From: Anaeramoeba ignava
Taxonomy: Eukaryota; Metamonada; Anaeramoebidae
Direction of reading: 5' to 3'
NCBI GenBank assembly: GCA_028826165.1
Contig: JAPDFW010000065.1
Span: 434,001-498,000, forward strand
Length of the DNA: 64,000 bases
Below, piece by piece: positions 34,101 to 44,942 of the stretch. A program made the translations under genes and the position numbers. Below the pieces are notes generated by a model. The model searched no databases, was not told where the DNA came from, and saw only the letters and a program-made list of their open reading frames with translations. How positions within the stretch are numbered: the stretch's first letter is position 1; every line of letters starts with the position of its first letter.

Positions 34101-35842
34101 AATGTTTTGAAAAAAAAGAAACGGATCTAAAACAAATTTACGAAATTATCACAAATGATTTGGCGAAAAAAAAGAAATCAACCGATAAAAACAAAAACCC
34201 TGAAGAAATTGCATTTTCTCAAGAATTAAAAGTGTGTTCAAAAATTTCAAAATCAGCAGTTGAAATGTTGCGAAATCTTGAAGAAGAAATTTCTCATCAA
34301 CAAAGATCAAAATCCAAATTATTTGTTCCTGAATTTGTTTATGAATTCTTCGCACAGATTTATTTAAATACAAGAAGAGTGTTTCATGGGTTAGAAAAGG
34401 GAAAATACGATCAAAATGCAAATAAAAGTGATTTGATCGATATTATGTTTGATTTGTTTCTTTCTCAATTTGAATTTTATCAAATCATTTCAAATTCAAA
34501 ATTGATTGAATTACCTCAAAAAATATGGAGTAAAATAACTGATATAAGAATATTCAAATATTTCAACTATTTTCTCAAAATATCAACCGAAAAATTAATG
34601 CAGAAAAACATTTCTTCTCAAACAAAAGACATTTATTTAGAATTTATTCGCGTTTTTTGTGAAAGAATCAATTTGATTTCTCCCAAAGTTCCTGATCTTG
34701 TTTATTCCAAATTATTCGCATTAATTTTCTTTTGTTTTACTCAAAATTACAGAGAAATTTTCGAAAATCAATCAGAAAGGCAAAATTCACATCAGGAACA
34801 AGAACAAAAACTGAAATACATTTTTGGATTACTTGTTCAAAAATCAAGCAAGGAAAGTATTCAAATGCTTGTTAATTTTCTGAGTGCAGAGCTCCGAAGC
34901 TTTTCAACTCCTTTTCATCAAATTGAATCACTTTCTCATTTATCACAAGATTTTCAGTCTCAAATTTTTCTTCACATTTCAAAAGGAGCTTCTGTCATTA
35001 CTGCCTTACAAATATTACTATTAAAATCATTCCATAAAAATTTCATTTCGGTACAAAATATTTTGAAATTGTTCATTTCACTTGCAAACGAAATATCCGC
35101 TTTAGGATCTTCAAGTTGTTCAATTCTTAACTGGAAAAAATCAAAAGAATCAAATCAAATCCATCACTTATTAATTTCAAGCTTTGTTTCTCCAGGAATG
35201 AAGACAATATCAACATTTTTGAAAAAGAATTCAATTTCTCATTTCGATCCACATTTCATCTCAATTATTTTGGCTTCAATAAATCCTTATTTAAAAATGA
35301 ACCGATTGAGCGATCCAATTTTAATCAAAAAAATTGGAATTTCCTCAATTTCATCTCAAGAACCTGAAGTTTTCAAACAAATTGAAATGATTCTCTTCTC
35401 AATTTCTCAATATCATCAAGAACAGGCTTTCCAAATCATTTCCTCTTTGATTTCTTGTTTGAATTCTTTAATGGACTCTTTTTTCCATCGTTTTCGTTTA
35501 TTTGATTTAAAATTAATCTCTTTTGAAGATCGTTCAAATGTTTGGGATTTGAAAACAACAAGAAATTTACATAAAATTTTTCAATCAATTTCTCGTGAAC
35601 CAAAATTTTTCAGAAAATATTCCGTTTATCTTATCAAACAATATCTTTGGAATATTCAATTTGTTGATCTTCCTTCAATTCATAAACGTGTTTTACTTCA
35701 AGCTATTTTTTCTATTCTTGATTCTTGTTCTGAAGTTGAATTTAAATTGGTTCATCAACTTTCAAATGATACTGAAAAATTATTATTTAAACAAATTTAT
35801 GAAGAATTTTTACATTCTTGGAAATGGAAAGGAAAGAATTAA
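31146..35842 (+). CDS. URB2: URB2/NPA2-like ribosome biogenesis protein (two frame breaks)
   Basis: Three overlapping open segments cover the interval: 31146 to about 31480, about 31460-33369, and about 33320-35842. They follow each other in adjacent frames and together give about 1565 residues, close to known URB2 proteins. The C-terminus is the most telling part: HKRVLLQAIFSILDSCSEVE, then LLFKQIYEEFLHSW fits the conserved URB2/NPA2 C-terminal domain. The rest is alpha-helical, Leu/Lys/Ser-rich and poorly conserved, as in that family. Frame change 1 lies near the A run and AAATTC repeat at 31305-31480 (continuing as Asn/Ser/Gln then NLEKNLEKNENLKISYW). Change 2 lies near 33316-33330. Sequencing error is the simplest reading; a pseudogene is possible. 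URB2 acts in early 60S pre-ribosome assembly in the nucleolus. Confidence 0.6.
31312..31465 (+). repeat. AAATTC hexamer/dodecamer repeat inside the URB2-like coding region
   Basis: About 12 units of TCAAAATTCAAA with TTCAATTC variants. In one frame it reads Lys-Ser-Lys-Phe and stops soon after. In the next it reads Asn-Ser-Asn-Gln and runs into the conserved downstream frame. The second is the likelier coding frame, so the repeat is a candidate for the frame break. Confidence 0.7.
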
Positions 35843-36064
35843 ATTTTAAAAAGAAAATAAAATAGATTTTTTAATTAAAAAAAAAAAAGTGGAACAAAAA
35901 AATTTTTTGTTTTTTTTTATAACTTGAATTGATTTGAAGAAAAAAAAAATTTCCATTACTTGCAACTTATTAATTATTTAGAAGTTTAAATTTTTTTGTT
36001 ATAAAAAAAAAAAAAGGAATAACAATTAATTTCTTTTTTCTTTTTTTGAAGATTAATTAAAAAT
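35843..36064. terminator. Convergent 3' spacer between URB2-like and RAB6-like genes
   Basis: 222 bp of A/T runs between two convergent stop codons. Both transcripts must end within or just beyond it. No defined hairpin or poly(A) signal stands out above the AT background. Confidence 0.3.
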
Positions 36065-38632
36065 TTAACAACAACCATTTCTTTTTGGAGTTTCTGTCAA
36101 ATTGTTTTCATCTAAAGTAATTTGAGTATCTAAAAAGAAATATAAATTAAATTTAATTAAAAAATCAAAATTAAAAAATTTAATCGAAAAATTTTTACTT
36201 AAAATTTGATTTTGTTGAATCATTTGAGAATTTTCTGGTTTTTCTTGAGAACTAATTAAAATTGAAGAAATTTTACGAAATAAATCTTTAACATTTTCAC
36301 CAGTTTTTGCACTAACTTCAAAAAATGAAAAATTATTTTGTTGTGAAAATTTTTCAAGTTCTTCTTTTGAAACTTGTCTTAATTCATTTAAATCTGTTTT
36401 GTTTCCAACAATAAAAATTGTAAAATCTTCTCCATGTTCTTCTTGAATAAATTTTAACCAAATATTCAAATTTTCGAAGGATTGTTTTTCTTTTTGAATA
36501 TAAAATATAAATATAAATATAATTTTGAATATAAATATAATTTTGAATATAAATATAATTTTGAATATAAAATATATATTGAATATAAATTATATATTGA
36601 ATATAAAATATAAATATAAATATAATTTTGAATATAAATTTAATTTTGAATATAAATTATATATTGAATATAAATTATATTTTGAATATAAATTATATAT
36701 TGAATATAAATTATATTTTGAATATAAATTATATTTTAAATATAAATATTTTGAATATAAATTATATTTTGAATATAAATTATATTTTGAATATAAATTA
36801 TATTTTGAATATAAATTATATATTGAATATAAATTATATATTAAATATAAATTATATTTTGAATATAAATTATATATTGAATATAAATTATATTTTGAAT
36901 ATAAAAATATATTGAATATAAATTATATTTTGAATATAAATTATATTTTGAATATAAATTATATTTTGATTATAAATTATATTTTGAATATAAATTATAT
37001 ATTGAATATAAATTATATATTGAATATAAATTATATATTGAATATAAATTATATTTTTGATTATAAATTATATTTTTGATTATAAATTATATTTTTGAAT
37101 ATAAATTATATTTTGAATATAAATTATATTTTGAATATAAATATAAATATTTTTGAATATAAATATTATTTTGAATATATTTTGATTATAAATTATATTT
37201 TGAATATAAATTATATATTGAATATAAATTATATATTGAATATAAATTATATTTTGAATATAAATTATATATTGAATATAAATTATATTTTGAATATAAA
37301 ATTATATATTGAATATAAAATATATATTGAATATAAATTATATTTTGAATATAAATTATATATTGAATGAAAATATATATTGAATATAAATTATATTTTG
37401 AATATAAATATATTTTGAATATAAATTATATTTTGAATATAAAATATATATTTTGAATATAAATTATATTTTGAATATAAATAAAATTGAATATAAATAT
37501 TTTGAATATAAATTATATTTTGAATATAAATTATATATTGAATATAAATTATATTTTGAATATAAATTATATTTTGAATATAAATAATATTTTGAATATA
37601 AATTATATATTAAATATAAATTAAATATATATTATATTGAATATAAATTATATTTTGAATATAAATTATATATTGATTATAAATTATATATTGAATATAA
37701 ATTATATTTTTGAATATAAATTATATTTTGATTATAAATTATATTTTGAATATAAATTATATTTTTGAATATAAATTATATTTTTGAATATAAAATTATA
37801 TTTTTGAATATAAATATATATTTTGAATATAAATTATATTTTGATTATAAATTATATTTTGAATATAAATTATATATTAAATATAAATTATATATTGAAT
37901 ATAAATTATATATTGAATATAAATAATATATTGAATATAAATTATATATTGAATATAAATAATATATTGAATATAAATAATATATTGAATATAAATTATA
38001 TATTGAATATAAATTATATATTGAATATAAATTATATATTAAATATAAATATTATTTTGAATATAAATTATATTTTGAATATAAATATTATTTTGAATAT
38101 AAATATTATTTTGAATTGATTTTGAATTGATTTTGAATTGATGTTGAATATAAAAGGTGTTAAATATAAAAGGTTTTTGATTTAATACTTGAAATATCAA
38201 AAACAACAATTGCAACAGATGAATCACGAATATATGTAGGAAGTAAACTTCTAAATTTTTCTTGACCTAAAAAAAAAATATTTTTTAAAAAAAATTTTTT
38301 CAATTCAATTCAAAATAAAAAATAATTCAAAATAAAAATTAATAAACTAACCAGCAGTATCCCAAAGATGTAATCGTATAATTTGATCGTCAATTCTCAT
38401 AGTTTTTGAAATAAAATCAATTCCAACAGTTGCCTTTTAAATTTATTAATAAATTTATTAATAATTTTTTTTCAATTTGATTTTTTTTCAATTTGTTTTT
38501 TTTTCAATTTACTTGTTGAGAAATGTCAAAAGAATCATAAAGGAAACGAGTTATTATGGAAGTTTTTCCAACTCCATAATCTCCAAGAAAACAAACTTTA
38601 AAATTGTTATTCAAAAGATCATTTTTTTGCAT
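36065..38632 (-). CDS. RAB6: Rab small GTPase, RAB6-like
   Basis: Five exons (38513-38632, 38352-38433, 38189-38266, 36199-36489, 36065-36129) join in frame to 211 residues. G motifs: GDYGVGKTS (P-loop), ATVGIDF (switch I), WDTAGQEKF (switch II), VGNKTDL and SAKTG. The run [21 protein letters not shown] and [18 protein letters not shown] is characteristic of RAB6, which controls Golgi-ER and endosome-Golgi traffic. The C-terminus NGCC is a double-cysteine geranylgeranylation site. Intron 3 is 1.7 kb of simple repeat sitting in the codon region after VVFDIS. No damage is seen. Confidence 0.9.
36500..38150 (-). repeat. 1.65-kb GAATATAAATTATATTTT array in RAB6 intron 3
   Basis: Units of about 18 bp (GAATATAAATTATATTTT and GAATATAAATTATATATT on the plus strand) repeat with few changes through the whole intron. 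Because the unit is a multiple of three and lacks stops in one frame, it shows long open runs of Asn-Ile-Asn-Tyr-Ile-Leu that are not genes. Confidence 0.9.
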
Positions 38633-38715
38633 TTTTTTTTGTTTGTAAAAAAAATAAAAGAAAATAAAAAGAAAAATGAAAAAATGAAAAAATGAAAAAA
38701 TGAAAAAATGAAAAA
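38633..38715 (-). promoter_or_regulatory. RAB6-like promoter with serial TCATTTTT motifs
   Basis: On the minus strand there are five consecutive CATTTTTT units directly upstream of the RAB6-like start, the clearest example of the recurrent leader motif in the window. Confidence 0.5.
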
Positions 38716-39449
38716 AAATTTATTTTGAATTTATTTTGATTATAAATATAATTTAAATTGAATTAAATTAAATTAAATTGAATTGAATTGAATTAAATAT
38801 TGAATTAAATTAAATTAAATTAAATTGAATATTGAATTAAATATTAAATTAAATATTGAATTGAATTGAATTAAAATTTTATTGAATTGAATTAAATTGA
38901 AATTGATTAAATAAATTGAATTGATTTTAAAATTGAATTGAATTAAAATTGAATTAAATTAAATTGAAATTTGAATTAAATTAAATTAAATTGAATATTG
39001 AAATTGAATTGAATTAAATTGATTATTGAATTAAATATTGAATTGAATTGAATTAAAATTAAATTAAATTGAATATTGAATTGAATTGATTATTGAATTG
39101 AATTGAATATTAAATTGAATTAAATATTAAATTAAATTAAATTGAATTGATTTTAAATTGAATTGAATTAAATATTGAATTAAATTAAATTGAATATTAA
39201 ATTGAATTAAATTAAATTAAATTGAATTGAATTGAATTGAATTGAAATAAATTGAATTAAATTGAATTAAATATTGAATTAAATATTAAATTAAATTAAA
39301 TATTGAATTGAATATTAAATTAAATTGAATTGAATTGAATATTGAAAATTGAATTGAATTGAAAATTGAATTGAAATAAATTGATTTTAAATTGAATTGA
39401 ATTAAATTTTGAATTGAATTGAATTGAATTTCAAATTTTGAATCGATTT
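38716..39449. repeat. AATTGAATTAAAT array between RAB6-like and PARP-like genes
   Basis: Imperfect repeats of TTGAATTGAATTAAA and TTAAATATTGAA fill the spacer after the PARP stop. The same motif family fills the first PARP intron on the far side of that gene. No coding sequence is seen. It is one of the few long arrays here that lies outside an intron, unless the RAB6-like gene has an upstream non-coding exon. Confidence 0.8.
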
Positions 39450-42400
39450 TCATTTTTTCTTTCGATTTTTATTTCGATTTTTGTTTTTATTCTGATTTCG
39501 ATTTTTGTTTTGGTTATTTGATTGAGATTTATTTTTTGAATCACTAAGAGAAACAGTAAAATAATCAGGAATACTAAAAGTCTGAGCAATCAAATCCAAA
39601 TTTCCATTTAAATTAATACACAACAAACGAGTAATAACCAAAGATTCATCTTGAAGAGTAAAATAATAAACTTTTTTTCTCAAATCAGGAATATTAACAA
39701 TTTCACAAATAGCAAGACAAGACATTTGAGAACTGTCTTCATTAAAAATAGAATTTCCCCAAATTTGACCTGGATAACCATAAGCAATGGAAGTAGCAGA
39801 ATTTCTAGCAAAATAAATACCAGAACCCATAGCAGCTCCATGAATCATCATTTTAGTATGAGAATAATTTTTAAGACCCTTTCTTAAGATACTATGCCAA
39901 TTCCGAAGTGGCGAACCATGAAACGCAAAAAACGATCCATGGATTGCTTTCTGCCGTGCAAAGGCTTCTTCTTTTTCTGGTGGAGCTGTGAGCATTAAGA
40001 ACTGCTCTTGACAATCCAATTCCTTAATCCAATGTTTTGTTAAAGGTATTAAATGTGCTCTATTGCTTGTTAATAACCATCTTAATACTAAATATGCTTG
40101 TGGATGAATTTTTTCCAGTTTCTTCTTGATTAATTCATCATCTTTTGATTTCATTGCAACCGATTTTAGTGATTTAACTGACGGCAATTGAAGTAAAATG
40201 TCTTTCAATTCTAAATATGGATCGTTTTTTGATTCAAATAAAAATGATGGTAAAGGATCGAAAATTTCATCGTAATTTTCTTTCGGATTTTCAAATGCTG
40301 AAATTGCAAGTGTAATTAATAAATCTACAATTTTGATGTTTTTTTTAAGCTCCAAATAAACTGGTAAACTCATTCCAAGTTCTTGATATCCAAATAAACA
40401 CAATACTTTTGAACAGCAAGTCGGTTTATATAATCCTTTGATTTTTAATTCATCTCCACAAACAAAACAATAATCTCCAATATGAAGAACTCGATCCGTC
40501 AAAAGATATATCATTTCTGAAAATATATTTTCTGGAAGAGGATATTTTTTTGGTTCAATAATTTCATCCTCTTTTGTTTCACTGTTCGAAACTTGATTTT
40601 GGATTTTGTTGAAACGATCCTTTATTTTTTGCTTTCTTTCTGCTCGTTTTTTTTCTAACGCTTCCCGCTTTTTTTGTTTGTTCGATTTCTTCTTTTTTGG
40701 TGTTTCGTCTTCTTTTTTGGAAACAATTTCTGTATCTTTCAAAATTTTAATTTGTTGATCTTTTTTTTGAAGTAGTTGACTTTCTATAATTGGTTTTTTT
40801 GATTCTTTATTTTCTAATAAAATTGATAAAGCTTTTTCAAAATCATTATGAGTATTTTGGAGAGTATTTATAATTAAATCTTCATCAAACCCCAAATTAG
40901 ATAGTTGAGAAAAATGATCAACAAATAATTCATCATTTTGATTTTGATTTTGATTTTCATTCAATTTTTGATTTTCATTTTCATTCAATTTTTGATTTTC
41001 ATTTTGATTTTCATTTTGATTTTCATTCAATTTTTGATTTTCATTTTGATTTTCATTTTGATTTTGATTTTGATTTTCATTTTGATTTTGATTCAATTTT
41101 TCATTCAATTTTTCATTTTGATTTTGATTTTGATTTTCATTTTGATTTTCATTTTGATTTTGATTTTGATTTTCATTTTGATTTTCATTTTGATTTTGAT
41201 TCAATTTTTGATTTTCATTTTGATTTTCATTCAATTTTTCATTTTGATTTTGATTTTGATTTTGATTTTGATTTTCATTTTGATTTTGATTTTGATTTTT
41301 ATTCAATTTTTCATTTTCTTTTTTTCTTTCCATATGTTCATGAATAAGATTTTTTATTTTACTACAAAAAGCTTTCCATACATCACGAATATAATCTTCA
41401 AGAAAACGTTTTAAATGCAAACAAATTGGAGACACTTTTTTAGTTGGTTTTTTTCCATCTCTATATTGAATAATATTAATACTTGGAAATTGTGATTCAT
41501 TCAAAAAATCTCCTAAAAATTTGAATGTAACTTCAAGAACTACATCTGAATCTTTTCCCATATTTTCATATGGATGAATTATCAAATGAACTGAATTTTC
41601 AGAATTTTTTAGATAAATTGATTTGCGAGAATAAATTCTTTGACAATTTTTGATTAATTTCTTTAAAACTTGATCTTGATAATCAAAAAAAATAAAAGAA
41701 GTTTGAAATTGATAATCATCTTCATCTTCATTATAATCTAAATCTGAACTTTCATTAGAACTTTCATCAGAATTTGAATTTGAATCTGAATTTGAATTTG
41801 AATTTAATTTTTCAATTTTTTGAGAATTTAATTTTGTTTTTTCTTCTTGTTTAAATAATAAATGATTTTTCAAAGAAGGAAATTTTTCTGAACATTTTAA
41901 AATGATTAAATTAATTAAAGATTCAAAAGACAATTTTTTTTCCCCAAATTGATTTTTAATTGATTCTAAAATGGATAAAATTTGTTCATTTTCTGATTGT
42001 GTAGTAATTATTGGGTTTTCTTTTGTAATATCTTTGTTAACAATAATATCAAATTCAATTTTCTTTTTTATTTCTAAAATTTCCAATCGAAGGACAAGAG
42101 AATAATTATCTTGAATTTTTTCAAAGAAAAGTTTGAGAGAATTATTTTTATTGAAAAATTTTTCTTGGAATTGTTTAAGAAATTGAGAAGAGATCTTTTT
42201 TTTTTTTTAAAATTTGAATTAAATATTAAATATTGAATTAAATTAAATTGAATATTGAATTAAATATTAAATATTGAATTAAATTTTTGAATTAAATTGA
42301 ATTAAATATTGAATTAAATTGAATTAAATTAAATTAAATATTGAATTAAATATTAAATATTAAATATTGAATTGAATTGAATTAAATTAAATATTGAATT

Positions 42401-43768
42401 GAATATTGAATTAAATTAAATTGAAATATTGAATTAAATAAATTAAATATTGAAAATTAAATTAAATTAAATTAAATTGAATTGAAATTGAAATTAAATT
42501 GAAATTGAATTAAATGAAATTAAATTAAAATTGAATTAAATTGTATATTTAAATATTAAACTAAATTAAATTGAATTAAATTAAATATTGAAAATTAAAT
42601 TAAATTGAATATTGAATTAAACTGGAATTAAATTAAATATTGAATTAAATTGTATATTGAATATTAAACTGGAATTAAATTAAATTAAATTGAATTGAAT
42701 ATTGAATTGAATTGAATTGAATTGAATTGAATTAAATTGAATTAAATATTGAATTGAATATTGAATTGAATTAAATATTAAATATTGAATTAAATATTAA
42801 ATATTGAATTAAATTGAATTGAATGAATTGAATTGAAAATTGAAATTAAATTAAATATTGAAAATTGAATATTAAATTGAATTGAAATATTAAAATTGAA
42901 TTGAGTGAATATTGAATATTGAATTAAATTTGAATTGAATATTGAATTGAAATTAAAATTAAATATTGAATTAAATATTAAATATTGAATTAAATATTAA
43001 ATATTGAAATAAATATTAAATTAAATTGAATGAAATATTAAAAATTAAAATTGAAATTGAATTAATTTGAATTGAATTTGAATTAAATTTGAATTGAATT
43101 GAATTGAATTAAATTGAATTGAATATTAAAAATTAAATTGAATTGAATATTGAATTGAATTAAATATTAAATATTGAATTAAATATTTAAATTAAAAATA
43201 TTAAAATATTGAATTAAATTAAATTGAATTGAATTGAATTGAATTGAATTGAATATTAAATTGAATTGAATATTAAATTTGAATTAAATTAAATTAAATT
43301 AAATTGAATATTGAATTGAATATTGAATTAAATATTAAATTAAATATTAAATTAAATATTAAATTAAATAAATTAAATTGAATTGAATTGAATTGATTAT
43401 AAATATTAAATATTGAATTAAATATTGAATTAAATATTAAATTAAATATTGAATTAAATTGAATTAAAATTAAATTGAATTGAATTGAATTGAATTAAAT
43501 GAATTGAATTAAATATTAAATTGAATTGAATTGAATATTGAATTAAAATTGAATTAAAATTAAATTGAATTAAATATTGAATTGAATTGAAATTGAAATT
43601 GGAATTGAATTAAAATTGAATTAAAATTGAATTAAATATTGAATATTAAATTGAATTGAATTGAATTAAATTGAATTGAATTGAATATTGAATTGAATTA
43701 AATATTGAATTAAATATTAAATTGAATTGAATTGAATTAATTTTAAAAAAAATTACGTTATAAGTCAT
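39450..43768 (-). CDS. PARP6/8-like mono-ADP-ribosyltransferase with UBA domain and NQ tract
   Basis: A 12-nt first exon (43757-43768, MTYN) precedes a 1.56-kb repeat intron and a 2745-nt exon (39450-42194); together 918 residues. The C-terminal ART domain has GSFFAFHGSPLRNWHSILRK, IHGAAMGSGIYFARN and TRLLCINL, giving the His and Tyr of the NAD site. A Cys-rich segment before it (CFVCGDELKIKGLYKPTCCS with VLCLFGYQELG) matches PARP6/PARP8. A UBA-like segment (LGFDEDLIINTLQNTHNDFE) sits near 40.8-40.9 kb, next to a long NQ/NE/KLN repeat (40935-41315). A basic segment (KKKKSNKQKKREALEKKRAE) follows. It probably mono-ADP-ribosylates proteins, possibly ubiquitin-linked ones, which is inference. 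The tiny first exon is supported only by splice signals and frame. Confidence 0.8.
40935..41315 (-). repeat. Coding NQ/NE/KLNE repeat in the PARP-like gene
   Basis: The DNA repeat ATTTTGATTTTC (plus strand) encodes Asn-Gln-Asn-Glu with KLNE variants between the N-terminal region and the UBA-like domain. The codon-level repeat matches the hexamer found in introns. Confidence 0.85.
42205..43745 (-). repeat. 1.5-kb AATTGAATTAAAT array in PARP intron 1
   Basis: Imperfect TTGAATTAAA and ATATTGAATTAAAT repeats span the interval between donor AAC/GTAATT at 43757/43756 and acceptor AAAAG/ATCTC at 42195/42194. The placement inside an intron depends on the proposed 12-nt first exon. Confidence 0.75.
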
Positions 43769-43907
43769 AATTAAAATAAGAATAATAATTAGAATAATAA
43801 TTAGAATAATAATTATAATAAGAATAAATGGGAAAAAAAATGAAAAAAAAATGAAAAAAAAAAAGAGAAAAATTTTTTTTCATTTTTTTTCATTTTATTT
43901 TTTTAAA
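43769..43907. promoter_or_regulatory. 139-bp bidirectional promoter between PARP-like and coiled-coil genes
   Basis: The minus side carries CATTTTTTTTTCATTTTTTTTC, the plus side TTTTTTTCATTTTTTTTCA just before its ATG. Between them is a short AATAATTAGAAT repeat. The layout is the same as at 3455-3539. Confidence 0.5.
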
Positions 43908-44783
43908 ATGTCTGAAAACCCAGATGTTCTTGCTGATGAATTACTTACTTTAAATGTTCACCTTGGATATGAAATTCAAGAATACGATAAACAAATTAAA
44001 GCAATTCAAGACAAAATCTCACAAAATCACCAACAAATAACAAAATTAAAAAAAAAAGAAAAAACATCAAAACAAAAAAAATTAGAAGAAAAAAAATCTC
44101 AACTTCATAAAAAAATTCTTCAACAAGAAAAAAAAATGAAACAAAAAGTAAATGAATTGGGAAAAGCTGCTTTTGAAAATGATAAATTGATGGAAAACCA
44201 AAAAATAATGAATAAAAAAATTGATGATATTCAAAAATTAACAAAAAAAAATAAAAAAAATCGTGAAAAAAAAGAAAAAGAAATCAATCAAAAATTAGAA
44301 GAAGAAATTCAAGAAATGAAAATCCAAAACGAAAAAGCAAAAAAAGAAATCAATTCAATTGAAAACGAACTGAAAGAAAAAAAAGAAGAAAAGCAAAAAT
44401 TTTTAAATGAATTGGAAAAATTGAATAAAAAAATCAATTTGAATCAAGATGAGGTTTTTCAAGATTTAGCAAAAATTTTCAGTCAAATCAATCAATTATA
44501 TAAAGAATTTAGAGTTCTTTTAACTCAAGATTATGAGGTCAACCAAATCAACAAAGATATTGAATTACTTAAAATGAAAAAATTGTTTTTAGCTAAAGAA
44601 CAAACTTTGGAAGCAAAAGAAATTGATACTGAAATCCAAAAATTTAATCAACAAATCCAAAATATTTTTCAAAATTCTGATGATAAAAATTCTTTAAAAG
44701 AAAAAATGCAAAAAAACCAAAAAAAACTTCGTGATTTAAGAACAGAATTTAAAAAAAAAATTCTTCAATTTTCTGAAAATTAA
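43908..44783 (+). CDS. Coiled-coil protein of unknown function
   Basis: An intronless 291-residue protein starting MSENPDVLADELLTLNVHL. The ATG follows the T-rich leader; an upstream in-frame ATG at 43851 lies inside that leader and is unlikely. Almost the entire chain is a Lys/Glu/Gln heptad-rich coiled coil (residues about 15-285), with no enzymatic motif, signal peptide or membrane helix. A short N-terminal acidic-hydrophobic segment (NPDVLADELLTLNVHLGYE) is the only part with lower coil character. I do not recognise a family; tropomyosin-like or cytoskeletal adaptor roles are possible but unsupported. Confidence 0.75.
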   Translation: MSENPDVLADELLTLNVHLGYEIQEYDKQIKAIQDKISQNHQQITKLKKKEKTSKQKKLEEKKSQLHKKILQQEKKMKQKVNELGKAAFENDKLMENQKIMNKKIDDIQKLTKKNKKNREKKEKEINQKLEEEIQEMKIQNEKAKKEINSIENELKEKKEEKQKFLNELEKLNKKINLNQDEVFQDLAKIFSQINQLYKEFRVLLTQDYEVNQINKDIELLKMKKLFLAKEQTLEAKEIDTEIQKFNQQIQNIFQNSDDKNSLKEKMQKNQKKLRDLRTEFKKKILQFSEN

Positions 44784-44942
44784 ACTTTAAATTTTTTTTT
44801 TCTTTCTTTAAAATCAAAATTTAAATCAAAAAATGAAACAATTTTAATTTTGATTTTAATTTTGATTTTAATTTTAATTTTAATTTTAAATTTGATTTTA
44901 ATTTTAATTATTTTAATTTTGAATTTAATTTTAATTATAATT
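44784..44942. repeat. TTTTAA/TTTTGA repeat in the convergent spacer
   Basis: Short hexamer repeat between the coiled-coil stop and the end of RCC1-BTB copy E. The last codons of copy E run into this repeat and the CaaX tail of the family is missing there. Confidence 0.7.

Noticed and set aside
36525-38119. Long Asn-Ile-Asn-Tyr-Ile-Leu open frames
   Set aside because: Repeat unit lacking stops within RAB6 intron 3; no non-repeat sequence.
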